Counted from the first letter of the stretch, positions 1 through 5,991 are shown. The stretch is 9,269 nt of DNA from Desulfobacca acetoxidans (GCA_022736495.1 DZCR01000130.1:1-9269); one strand, 5' to 3'. The notes: generated by a model not told the origin, from the sequence alone. Numbers and translations are program-made.

Positions 1-201
1 AGACAAAGAGCTAATTTCCATGGGTATTATTCGGAATAAGTTATAAAATATGTTGTAATAAAGCCGAAAAAGTTCTAACCTCTCAGGCACGCATCCTTCC
101 GAAAATTTCCTCAATAGTAAAGAGAAAACCCTTTTTATCGGGAAACAAAATATAGCGTACGGTTGATTATCCTCAGCTTGATGTCTTTTGTGAAGCAGGT
201 T

Positions 202-576
202 ATGCCTAATCCTGGAACTATCTTGGTAGTGGAAAATGGGGATATGTTAAGGCCCCTGATCTGCCAAATTTTGAGAAAAGAGGGTTATAACGTCTTAGAG
301 GCTCAGGATGGTGATGAAGCCATGCTGGTCTGGCAAGGTTACGGCGGGCCGATAGATTTGGTTTTGACTGACGTGGTTATGCCGCGCATGAGTGGCAAGG
401 AGTTGGCTGAACGTCTGCGGTTATTACAACCTGAGATCAAAGTAATTTATATGTCTGGATATGACTCAGGTATTCTCGCTTCCGCCAATAAATTTGGCTC
501 TGACGCCGTTTTCTTGCAAAAGCCCTTCCGGCCCGCTGAATTAAGCCAAGCGGTTCGGGAAATATTACAGTCCTGA
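202..576 (+). CDS. Stand-alone CheY-like response regulator receiver protein
   Basis: A single receiver (REC) domain fills the whole 124-residue protein, with no output domain. In this frame the phospho-acceptor is D57 (LVLTD), with S85 in YMSGY at the CheY Thr87 position and K107-P108 in LQKPF. The wording (DVVMPRMSG, YMSGY, FLQKPF) resembles the C-terminal receivers of hybrid sensor kinases. The N-terminal acidic pocket reads VVEN where VVED/VDDE is usual, so one of the two Mg-binding acids is Asn. The frame is open from a TTG at 163 and there is an ATG at 181, but neither has a Shine-Dalgarno. I chose the ATG at 202 because it gives normal CheY length and lies just before the first strand, although its ribosome site is also weak. 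It converges with the Lon-like gene with only 25 bases between stops. No kinase lies in the window. The family call is secure; the start is not. Confidence 0.85.
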   Translation: MPNPGTILVVENGDMLRPLICQILRKEGYNVLEAQDGDEAMLVWQGYGGPIDLVLTDVVMPRMSGKELAERLRLLQPEIKVIYMSGYDSGILASANKFGSDAVFLQKPFRPAELSQAVREILQS

Positions 577-601
577 GACCCCCAGTTTCAATTTCATCCC
601 C

Positions 602-2617
602 CTATTCCTTTTTTGGAAGCAGCACCAGATCCACCAGCGGCTCGATCGCCTCAGCCAAAACGATCTCCACTCCGGCCTTCACTTCTTCTTCCAGGTTCAC
701 GACATCCACTTCATTCTGCTTGGGGAACACCACCACCTGAACCCCGGCCCGTTGGGCGGCCAGGACCTTTTCCCGGATGCCGCTCACCGGCAGGATGCGA
801 CCGGAAAGGGTCACCTCACCGCTTAAAGCCACGTCCCGGCGGGCCGGCCGCCCGGTGAGCAGTGAGAGCAGGGCCAGGGCGATGGTGATTCCGCAAGAGG
901 GTCCTTCCTTGGGAATGGCCCCGGAGGGCAGGTGGATGTGGATGTCACTGTCGGTGAAAAAGTCCGGGTCGAGGCCGAACTGCTCAGCGTGGCTGCGGAT
1001 ATAGCTCAGCGCGGTCTGGGCCGACTCTTGTAAAACGGAGCCCAGGGAGCCCGTGAGGAGTAACTGCTTGTGACCCCGCATGCGGGTGGCTTCAACAAAG
1101 ATGATCTCGCCGCCGAACTCGGTCCAGACCAGTCCCGTGGTCACCCCCACCTGATTACCGACCTCGGCAACTTGATGGCTGAATTTCCGAGGGCCCAGGA
1201 ACTTTTCCACCAGGTCTTCGTCGACGCTTAAGGTGCAGGTGCCCTTACCCTGGACGCAGATGCGGGCTAGCTTGCGGCAGACCATGGCCATTTCCCGGTC
1301 CAGGTTGCGCAAACCTGCTTCCTGGGTATAGCCGCGGATAATCTTGGCAATGGCGCCATCGGAAAATACTATCCCCAGGTGACCCAAGGCGTGCTCCCGA
1401 AGCTGGCGGGGAATCAGGAAATTCTTGGCAATCTGGACTTTTTCGTGCTCGGTGTAGCCGGGAAAATAGATGACTTCCAGGCGATCCAAAAGGGGCGCCG
1501 GCAGGTTCTCTACTACATTGGCGGTGGTTATGAACATGACGCCGGACAGGTCAAAAGGCACGTCCACGTAATGGTCCACAAAATTGGAGTTTTGCTGGGG
1601 GTCCAGGATTTCCAAGAGCACCGAGGCCGGATCACCCCGAAAGTCCTGGCCGATCTTATCAATCTCGTCCAGCATGAACACGGGGTTTTTAACCTCCAGA
1701 CGCCGGAGTTCGTTGATGATGCGGCCGGGCATGGCCCCCACGTAGGTGCGGCGGTGGCCCCGCAACTCCGCCTCGTCCCGGAGACCGGCCAGGGATAGGC
1801 GGACAAACTTGCGTTCCAGGGCCTCGGCGATGGCCTGACCGATGGAAGTTTTGCCGGTGCCAGGGGGGCCGGCGAAGCACAGGACAGGTCCCCGGTTCAT
1901 CTGCATGTGGCGCTTTTTGCCAATGATCTCCCGCACCGTAGTCCGCAGCTCATCCAGTTTGATAGGCTTGGATAGGTAGTGAGCCGCGCCCTTTTTCAAG
2001 GCGTCCACTGCGGAACTGACCGTGGCATAGCCGGTGACCATGACGATTTCGGTATGGGGGGCGACCTGTTTGACGGATTCCAGCAGCTGAATGCCGTCCA
2101 TCTTCTCCATCTTCAGGTCGGTAAGGATGACGTCGAACTCCTGGTCCCTGACCTTTTCCAGGGCTTCCATGCCATTGGCCGCGGTACTGACCTGGTGGCC
2201 CTCTTTGCGCAGAATATATTCCAAATTGGTCCGGGCGATTTCCTCGTCGTCCACCACCAAAATTTGGGAGGTTTGCACGCTGCACAGGGTCCGCACCGCC
2301 AGATACTCCAGGATGCGTTCTTTGACGGGTTGGAGCCCATAGTGTTGCGCGGCCAGGATGCGCTCGGCCCTCTTCAGGTCCAGGTTATCTTCCGTGAAGC
2401 GGTTCCAGGGGAGGGAAATCAGATAATCTAAGTAGTTGATGCCGATGGAGTATTCGGCCACGGAAGGATCGGTTTTGTCAATCCGTTCCAACTCCTTGAG
2501 GGCAATGGCGGCCACCGCTTCCGGCAAATGAGCCTTTTGCACGGCAGTGCGCAATTCCACCAATTCCTGGGCTGGCTTGGGGCGTTCCTCTTCGCTTTCT
2601 TTGCGGAAAAAACCCAT
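602..2617 (-). CDS. Lon-type ATP-dependent serine protease with an internal receiver domain
   Basis: The 671-residue product is a LonA protease lacking the N-terminal substrate-binding domain. Residues 15-110 match the helical neck of LonA (NYLDYLISLPW, HYGLQPVKERILEYLAVR). A complete REC domain follows at about 118-233: acidic pair D123/D124, phospho-acceptor D167, T195, K217. The AAA+ module then resumes: Walker A GPPGTGKT 250-257, pore-loop Y292, Walker B FMLDEID 314-320, sensor-1 N367, arginine finger R379, sensor-2 R437. The protease domain has the catalytic dyad S574 (EGPSCG) and K617 (GIREK), 43 residues apart as in E. coli Lon, so both ATPase and peptidase look intact. Ordinary LonA is near 780-810 residues and has only a short linker where REC sits here. 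A site reading AGAAAGG lies 9 bases before the ATG. Inference: phosphorylation may gate unfolding or proteolysis of cytoplasmic substrates. It is divergent from the Usp-like gene. Confidence 0.93.
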   Translation of the reverse strand: MGFFRKESEEERPKPAQELVELRTAVQKAHLPEAVAAIALKELERIDKTDPSVAEYSIGINYLDYLISLPWNRFTEDNLDLKRAERILAAQHYGLQPVKERILEYLAVRTLCSVQTSQILVVDDEEIARTNLEYILRKEGHQVSTAANGMEALEKVRDQEFDVILTDLKMEKMDGIQLLESVKQVAPHTEIVMVTGYATVSSAVDALKKGAAHYLSKPIKLDELRTTVREIIGKKRHMQMNRGPVLCFAGPPGTGKTSIGQAIAEALERKFVRLSLAGLRDEAELRGHRRTYVGAMPGRIINELRRLEVKNPVFMLDEIDKIGQDFRGDPASVLLEILDPQQNSNFVDHYVDVPFDLSGVMFITTANVVENLPAPLLDRLEVIYFPGYTEHEKVQIAKNFLIPRQLREHALGHLGIVFSDGAIAKIIRGYTQEAGLRNLDREMAMVCRKLARICVQGKGTCTLSVDEDLVEKFLGPRKFSHQVAEVGNQVGVTTGLVWTEFGGEIIFVEATRMRGHKQLLLTGSLGSVLQESAQTALSYIRSHAEQFGLDPDFFTDSDIHIHLPSGAIPKEGPSCGITIALALLSLLTGRPARRDVALSGEVTLSGRILPVSGIREKVLAAQRAGVQVVVFPKQNEVDVVNLEEEVKAGVEIVLAEAIEPLVDLVLLPKKE

Positions 2618-2655
2618 GACGGGATACCTTTCTGAGGTTAAGGCAAACTTAAATA

Positions 2656-2684
2656 ATTATAAAAGATTATGCCGGGAACAGCAA
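2656..2684 (-). promoter_or_regulatory. Sigma-70-like promoter for the receiver-Lon gene
   Basis: On the minus strand a perfect TATAAT (2661 to 2656) lies 17 bases from TTGCTG (2684 to 2679), which keeps only the TTG of the -35 consensus. Transcription would start near 2648 and give a leader of about 30 bases before the ATG at 2617. The surroundings are AT-rich, so chance matches are likely. Confidence 0.4.
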
Positions 2685-2764
2685 TGCAAGGTTGGGGGAT
2701 AGTTTTTTTAAATTTATGATTTTTCTATTAAAATTCTTATCAGCTCTGAAATGATTAAAATAGT

Positions 2765-2779
2765 GTTGCTTTATGCAAT
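2765..2779. promoter_or_regulatory. Operator- or enhancer-like dyad GTTGC-N4-TGCAAT (distal copy)
   Basis: GTTGC-TTTA-TGCAAT has the same 15-bp form as the site at 2853-2867. A half-site TGCAAT also occurs at 2796-2801, 22 bases from the TGCAAT here. Relative to the predicted sigma-54 start near 2971 the centre is at about -199, in the range used by enhancer-binding proteins. It also lies about 125 bases upstream of the predicted Lon start, so it could serve either divergent gene. Confidence 0.4.
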
Positions 2780-2852
2780 ACTTTGGGGTAGATGGTGCAA
2801 TGATATCTATTATGCTGAATTTATTATTAATCAAAGTTTATGTATTCTGATT

Positions 2853-2867
2853 GTTGCATAGTGCAAC
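2853..2867. promoter_or_regulatory. Operator- or enhancer-like dyad GTTGCA-N3-TGCAAC (proximal copy)
   Basis: A perfect inverted repeat with 6-bp arms around TAG. It shares GTTGC-N4-TGCAAY with the copy 88 bases upstream. The centre is about -111 from the predicted sigma-54 start. The regulator is unknown; I do not recognise this consensus. Confidence 0.45.
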
Positions 2868-2943
2868 CCCATAAAACAGGGGAGTCTTTAAGGCTATTAG
2901 CTAATATAATAGTAAAACCAATAAGTTAAATATAAAGTCGATT

Positions 2944-2960
2944 TTGGCAAGGTTCTTGTA
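2944..2960 (+). promoter_or_regulatory. Sigma-54-like (-24/-12) promoter for the Usp-like/TauE operon
   Basis: TTGGCAAG, four bases, then TTGTA fits the RpoN consensus YTGGCACG-N4-TTGCW with two mismatches: A for C in the -24 block, and T for C at -12. The invariant GG is at 2946-2947 and the spacing is correct. Transcription would start near 2971, 61 bases before the ATG at 3032. This makes the in-frame ATG at 2960 impossible as a start from this promoter. The paired upstream dyads suit an enhancer-dependent promoter. The GT at -12 is a weakness. Confidence 0.5.
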
Positions 2961-2980
2961 TGTATATAAAGGCAAGAACC
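2951..2980. repeat. 8-bp inverted repeat in the promoter/leader
   Basis: GGTTCTTG (2951-2958) and CAAGAACC (2973-2980) are perfect complements around 14 bases. The left arm lies inside the sigma-54-like promoter and the right arm just after the predicted start. It could therefore be a repressor site over the promoter rather than an RNA hairpin. It could also be fortuitous. Confidence 0.4.
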
Positions 2981-3013
2981 ACTCCCCCCGATCCAGGTGG
3001 GCAAAAGGAAACA

Positions 3014-3034
3014 GAGGGGAAGGTCAAAACCATG
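3014..3034 (+). promoter_or_regulatory. Ribosome binding site that sets the start of the Usp-like gene
   Basis: GAGGGGAAGG (3014-3023) ends 8 bases before ATGATG at 3032. The upstream in-frame ATG at 2960 has no such site and lies inside the promoter match. A start at 3032 (or 3035) is therefore preferred. Confidence 0.75.
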
Positions 3035-3889
3035 ATGAACTTTATACAGAAAAGAAGCAAAGGCGGAAAGGCGGGAGATGGGAATTCCATCAGCCCGAGT
3101 TCCGGAGTGTCTGGACAGGGAGATGGCGGTTCTGCGGCCTCCAACAATCGGCATGAGGTTAAGCGGAAGATCCTGGTGGTGGCCAAGAACTACGCCTTTA
3201 CCAACGGGGTAGTTGATTATGCGGTTAACCTCTCGCAGCGTTTGGGTTACGACATTATCGCCATGAACGTCAATCCTGCCCTGGCCCAGAGCGGCAAGTT
3301 TTTTTCCCCTTACAACCAGCATCTCCGGGGGAAATTTAGCGAACGGGCTCGGACCTCCTGGTCCTCGGTGGAGGCTGAATTGGCGAGCCAGGGAATCTAT
3401 GGCGAACACGTAGTGAGATTTGAGGAACTCACCGAGGCCATCAAGGACCTGAACCATGAAGTTAAACGCATCGACTTCGTCATCACCGATGCAGGTATCA
3501 AGGACGAGGAAATTACTGGAGAGATTCCTCTCCCAGTCTTCAGTATCTCAGGATATCAAGGAGAACAGATCATGGCTAAAGAACATGAGACCAGGGACAG
3601 AGGCAAGTTGATCGGCAAGACCATCGGCTTGGGGCTGGGGGTCGCGGCCCTCTACGCCGCGGTGTTCACCAACTCCACGACCGTCATGAAATACTTCACC
3701 AAAGGCGGCATCTATGCGGCGCTGCCCATTGTCACGGTGTTCGCGGTCTCGTTTGTGCACGGGGCGTTTGCCTCAAACCTGTGGTCGTTGCTGGGGATCG
3801 AGGCCACGAAGAAAGTTCAGCCCCGGGTGGCTCCGAAGCGGCCGGCGCCGAGAAAGCGTCCCCGCCCGCAGATTCAGTTGAATGCCTAA
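3032..3889 (+). CDS. Universal-stress-like protein fused to a two-helix membrane domain
   Basis: The 285-residue product has three parts. Residues 1-42 are a Gly/Ser-rich, low-complexity lead. Residues 45-172 look like a Usp/adenine-nucleotide alpha-hydrolase-like fold: KRKILVVAKN strand, a helix with YAVNLSQRLG, DIIAMNV, then IDFVITDAG and the closing strand LPVFSISG. I see no clear G-2x-G-9x-G(S/T) ATP motif. Residues 192-258 hold two membrane helices (about 194-212 and 226-244) with the signature SFVHGAFASNLWSLLGIEA, and the tail is Arg/Lys/Pro-rich (RPAPRKRPRPQ). From memory, short proteins resembling the membrane part sit upstream of TauE/SafE genes in sulfate reducers; I could not check this. 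The permease gene follows after 49 bases with its own strong Shine-Dalgarno, so the two are probably one operon. Inference: a partner or regulatory subunit of the permease that senses a small ligand. The domain calls come from sequence style only. Confidence 0.75.
   Translation: MMNFIQKRSKGGKAGDGNSISPSSGVSGQGDGGSAASNNRHEVKRKILVVAKNYAFTNGVVDYAVNLSQRLGYDIIAMNVNPALAQSGKFFSPYNQHLRGKFSERARTSWSSVEAELASQGIYGEHVVRFEELTEAIKDLNHEVKRIDFVITDAGIKDEEITGEIPLPVFSISGYQGEQIMAKEHETRDRGKLIGKTIGLGLGVAALYAAVFTNSTTVMKYFTKGGIYAALPIVTVFAVSFVHGAFASNLWSLLGIEATKKVQPRVAPKRPAPRKRPRPQIQLNA
3558..3574 (+). promoter_or_regulatory. Internal Shine-Dalgarno and ATG at the Usp/membrane junction
   Basis: AAGGAG (3558-3563) lies 8 bases before ATG 3572, in frame at codon 181. 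Initiation here would make a 105-residue protein, MAKEHETRDRGKLIGKTIGL onward, containing both membrane helices and the basic tail but no Usp part. The match is better placed than the sites of most starts in this window. It may be a relic of a once separate gene or an active second start. Confidence 0.55.
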
Positions 3890-3938
3890 CCCGTATCTTC
3901 TTATATGTTGACCGGATGATCTGAAAGGAGGCAAGACC

Positions 3939-5009
3939 ATGCATGACGTCGCCACCACCCTGCAATTTATCGATTTGAACGTGTGGACGATAACATTCTT
4001 ATTTGTCGTAGGTTTCATCGGCGGCCTGGTAAGCGGCTTCATCGGCTCCGGCGGCGCCTTTGTGCTAACCCCTGGCATGATGAGCCTGGGCGTCCCCGGG
4101 ACCATCGCCGTCGCCAGCAATATGTGTCATAAATTCCCCAAGGCCATGGTGGGAGCATACAAGCGCTGGAAGTACGGCCAGGTGGACATCAAATTGGGCC
4201 TGATCATGGCGGCCTCCGCCGGCGTGGGGGTGTGGATCGGCATCAAGATTCAGGAGTGGATTCTGGCCAGGTGGGGCGAGGCCGGCTCGAATCTTTATGT
4301 CAGCCTGTCCTTCGTAATTATCCTCGTGGTAGTGGGCGGCTATGTCTTCTATGACGCCTGGAAGACCTCCAAGGACAGCGGTGAAGATAAGACTGGGGCT
4401 CTGGCCAAGTGGCTGCAATCCATCAATCTGCCGCCGATGATTCACTTTAAGACCGCCAATGTCCGCATTTCTATATGGTTCACCATCCCCATCGGCTTTG
4501 CCACCGGCATGATGGCGGCCACCATCGCAGTGGGCGGGTTCATCGGCGTGCCCGGCATGATCTACGGCCTGGGGGTGGGTGGCCTGGCAGCCTCAGCCAC
4601 CGAGCTGGTCATTGCCTTTGTCATGGGATTTTTTGGTACGATCAAATGGGCCATGCACGGAATGGTGGATATCCGCCTGACCTTGATCATCCTGGCCGGC
4701 TCTCTGTTGGGCGTGCAGTTAGGAGCCATCGGCACCACCTACGTCAAAGAACACATGATTAAGGTCGTCATGGGCAGCATCATGCTGGTCGTGGCAGTGA
4801 GCCGGGCCCTGGCCATCCCCAAGTATCTGACTAACCTGGGGTTGATGTCTATGCCGGAGCCCACGATCAATATCCTCATGAAAGCCAGCTTTCTCGTTAT
4901 GTGTTTCGCCCTGCTTGGCGGCGCCTTCATCATCCTGGGCGCCATGTGGAGGGCCAAACGGGCCGAGGCCGCGGCTACCAAGGCCGCCGGGGGGTATGCC
5001 GTGATATAA
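3939..5009 (+). CDS. TauE/SafE-family membrane permease (probable sulfite/organosulfonate exporter)
   Basis: A 356-residue polytopic inner-membrane protein with about eight or nine hydrophobic segments. The internal duplication typical of TauE/SafE is visible: GFIGGLVSGFIGSGGAFVLTP (near 25-45) and GFATGMMAATIAVGGFIGVPG (near 186-206). Each copy is followed by a small-residue helix (NMCHKFPKAMVGAYKRWKYG; TELVIAFVMGFFGTIKWAMHG) and a VDI(K/R)L motif. A charged loop of about 35 residues (142-175) separates the halves. The C-terminus is short, Ala/Lys-rich and probably cytoplasmic. AAAGGAGG lies 7 bases before the ATG, an excellent site. Members of this family move sulfite, sulfoacetate or related anions, but the substrate cannot be read from sequence; in a sulfur-metabolising bacterium sulfite is the natural guess. 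It follows the Usp-like membrane gene and is closed by the terminator at 5093-5123. Confidence 0.88.
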   Translation: MHDVATTLQFIDLNVWTITFLFVVGFIGGLVSGFIGSGGAFVLTPGMMSLGVPGTIAVASNMCHKFPKAMVGAYKRWKYGQVDIKLGLIMAASAGVGVWIGIKIQEWILARWGEAGSNLYVSLSFVIILVVVGGYVFYDAWKTSKDSGEDKTGALAKWLQSINLPPMIHFKTANVRISIWFTIPIGFATGMMAATIAVGGFIGVPGMIYGLGVGGLAASATELVIAFVMGFFGTIKWAMHGMVDIRLTLIILAGSLLGVQLGAIGTTYVKEHMIKVVMGSIMLVVAVSRALAIPKYLTNLGLMSMPEPTINILMKASFLVMCFALLGGAFIILGAMWRAKRAEAAATKAAGGYAVI

Positions 5010-5018
5010 TTGATCAGG

Positions 5019-5076
5019 GAGGGTGGGGGAGCCCTTTCACCCTCACCCTGACCCTCTCTCCCCGAGGGGAGAGGGG
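5019..5076. repeat. GC-rich palindromic repeat, CACCCTCACCCT family, copy 1
   Basis: Directly after the permease stop. GAGGGTG (5019-5025) pairs with CACCCTC (5038-5044), and CTCTCCCC (5056-5063) pairs with GGGGAGAG (5066-5073). The core from 5038, a CACCC-rich lead, then ACCCTCTC and its palindrome, recurs in the same orientation at 5840-5876 and, inside a coding region, at 7447-7481. It is a short dispersed palindromic repeat and encodes nothing I can support. Confidence 0.75.
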
Positions 5077-5092
5077 AATAAAGGAAGCACCC

Positions 5093-5123
5093 GGGTCACC
5101 GTCGGAGCGGTGCCCCTTTTTTT
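5093..5123 (+). terminator. Rho-independent terminator of the Usp-like/TauE operon
   Basis: Stem GGG-T-CACCG (5093-5101) against CGGTG-C-CCC (5108-5116), with one internal T:C mismatch and a 6-base loop, then seven T residues (5117-5123). It lies 84 bases after the permease stop. Confidence 0.85.
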
Positions 5124-5166
5124 ATGCCATTTTCTCTTTGCCGTTTTCGGTTTTCCATAAAAATCC

Positions 5167-5185
5167 TGATATATCAATATGATAT
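5167..5185. other. Overlapping AT-rich palindromes
   Basis: TGATATATCA (5167-5176) is a perfect palindrome overlapping ATATCA-ATA-TGATAT (5171-5185), also perfect. It resembles a regulator binding site but no gene start is close. The rest of the non-coding stretch 5124-5313 shows nothing else I can name. AT-rich sequence gives such dyads by chance. Confidence 0.3.
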
Positions 5186-5269
5186 TTTTGATTTGCATCA
5201 TTTGGAAGGAAAATTCGGATTATGCCGATGATTTTAGGAGCTTTGACCTGCTCTCCGTTTCACCAAACC

Positions 5270-5372
5270 AATTCCGAGCCGCAAATGGTTGCGTTCGGGT
5301 GCCGATTAGTGCCGGGATTGTTTAGGGGCAACCCTTTTTTTTCTCAGGATATTTCGTAAAAATTCCGAGCCG
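5270..5372 (+). repeat. 12-bp direct repeat pair AATTCCGAGCCG
   Basis: AATTCCGAGCCG occurs at 5270-5281 and again at 5361-5372, 91 bases apart. The second copy forms part of the hairpin after the small minus-strand gene. No integrase or transposase is present, so a link to mobility is unsupported. Confidence 0.45.
5314..5342 (+). terminator. Possible intrinsic terminator, plus strand
   Basis: GGG (5314-5316) and TTG (5318-5320) can pair with CAA and CCC (5329-5334), with one bulged A and an 8-base loop, followed by eight T residues (5335-5342). An alternative 4-bp stem AGGG/CCCT closes a GCAA loop. No annotated plus-strand gene ends here, so it would imply an unseen transcript from 5124 onward or read-through protection. 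Confidence 0.35.
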
Positions 5373-5383
5373 TAGCGGAACGG
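5355..5383 (-). terminator. Possible terminator of the small minus-strand HTH gene
   Basis: On the minus strand CCGTTCCG-CTA-CGGCTCGG (5383 to 5365) forms a stem with two central mismatches, then AATTTTT. It begins 5 bases after the stop codon at 5389-5391, the expected place for a terminator of that gene. Confidence 0.45.
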
Positions 5384-5388
5384 AAACA

Positions 5389-5736
5389 TCATGATCGAGC
5401 CAGGCGGCAGCGGTCCAAGATAGAGATCAGGCGGAGGGACTCGCGGATGCAGCCCAGGGAGACGTTAAGGGAGCGGAGGTCATGGGCAGAATTGAAGAGG
5501 CGGTCCAGCCGATGATCCAGGAGTTCGAGTTTTTCCAAGATGCTTTTTTGGTACTCCCGGTCTTGCTGATGGAGGTGGGTTTCGCGCTGGCGAGCGATGT
5601 GCTTGGCGTGGCGGCAGAGGGCGGAAGGACTGAGGCCAAATTTCGCGGCCAGTTCGCGGTATGGGACACCGGCCCGCAAGCTGCGATTGATTTCAACCGT
5701 GGATTCATGGGAACAGATAGAACAGCGTTTTACCAT
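5389..5736 (-). CDS. Small Cys/His-containing helix-turn-helix protein, function unknown
   Basis: A 115-residue protein I recognise only by type. The N-terminus carries CSIC (C5, C8) and H43/H46 (CRHAKHI), a possible CCHH metal site. It wraps a helix-turn-helix of resolvase/homeodomain style: VPYRELAAKFGLSPSALCRH (about 24-43). The C-terminal half (about 55-112) is charged and helical with leucines in register (ILEKLELLDHRLDRLF), suggesting a coiled-coil dimer. Proteins of this pattern occur as small orphan genes in prophages and genomic islands. This gene likewise stands alone in a repeat-rich zone between the permease and the R-M gene. The ATG at 5736 has only a weak AGAG site. DNA binding is an inference; it could be a regulator or a remnant of a mobile element. 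Confidence 0.7.
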   Translation of the reverse strand: MVKRCSICSHESTVEINRSLRAGVPYRELAAKFGLSPSALCRHAKHIARQRETHLHQQDREYQKSILEKLELLDHRLDRLFNSAHDLRSLNVSLGCIRESLRLISILDRCRLARS

Positions 5737-5758
5737 AGATTAGCTCTATGACGGGAAT

Positions 5759-5778
5759 TTCCGGATGGTGCCGGATGG
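5759..5778. repeat. Tandem decamer upstream of the small HTH gene
   Basis: TTCCGGATGG and TGCCGGATGG lie head to tail with one mismatch, so sites are one helical turn apart, 23-42 bases upstream of the HTH gene start. This could be an autoregulatory site or a chance duplication. Confidence 0.4.
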
Positions 5779-5839
5779 GTGTCAGGTTATCAGGGGAGGT
5801 GAGGGTGGGCCAGCAAGGGTAGGACGAAAGGCAGGAAAT

Positions 5840-5876
5840 CACCCCCACCCCAACCCTCCCCCAGCAAGGGGGAGGG
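5840..5876. repeat. GC-rich palindromic repeat, CACCC family, copy 2
   Basis: A CACCC-rich lead, then perfect arms CCCTCCCCC (5854-5862) and GGGGGAGGG (5868-5876) around AGCAA. Same layout and orientation as the copy at 5038-5076. The segment CCAGCAAGGG is also found at 5810-5819. Confidence 0.75.
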
Positions 5877-5897
5877 AGCAAAAGACAAATCCCCCCC

Positions 5898-5925
5898 AAT
5901 CCCCCTTTTTCAAAGGGGGGTTTTT
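5898..5925. repeat. Palindromic repeat with CCCCCTTT/AAAGGGGG arms
   Basis: CCCCCTTT (5901-5908) pairs with AAAGGGGG (5912-5919), and the stem can extend by three further pairs, including one T:G, to 5898 and 5922. A T-run follows to 5925. It looks like a terminator on the plus strand, but with repeats on both sides and no gene ending here I read it as a member of a dispersed repeat family. Confidence 0.65.
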
Positions 5926-5965
5926 AGGAGCAGAATTGACGGAGCGGAGGATGGGGGGAAACTGG

Positions 5966-5991
5966 CGTTCCCAAGCTGGAGCTTGGGAACG
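5966..5991. repeat. Near-perfect palindrome, CGTTCCCAAGCT arms
   Basis: CGTTCCCAAGCT (5966-5977) and its exact complement (5980-5991) are separated by GG only. From memory, very similar elements are dispersed in several bacterial phyla. No target-site duplication or transposase is apparent. Confidence 0.75.

Noticed and set aside
81..100. Sigma-54 promoter upstream of the stand-alone receiver
   Set aside because: GGCACG is present but the -12 element is CTTC instead of TTGC.
2670..2691. Heat-shock (sigma-32) promoter for the Lon-like gene
   Set aside because: CTTGCAT and CCCGGCAT are present on the minus strand but only 7 bases apart, too close for sigma-32.
2960..3031. ATG at 2960 as start of the Usp-like gene
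   Set aside because: It lies in the -12 element of the predicted promoter and has no ribosome site, while 3032 has a strong one; the extra 24 residues add nothing domain-like.
2897..3457. Minus-strand 186-codon open frame
   Set aside because: It overlaps the well-supported Usp-like gene and the regulatory region, with no recognisable domain or ribosome site.
5222..5359. 45-codon plus-strand open frame starting MPMILGALTC
   Set aside because: It runs through a terminator-like hairpin and T-run, has no family resemblance, and its ribosome site is too far from the ATG.
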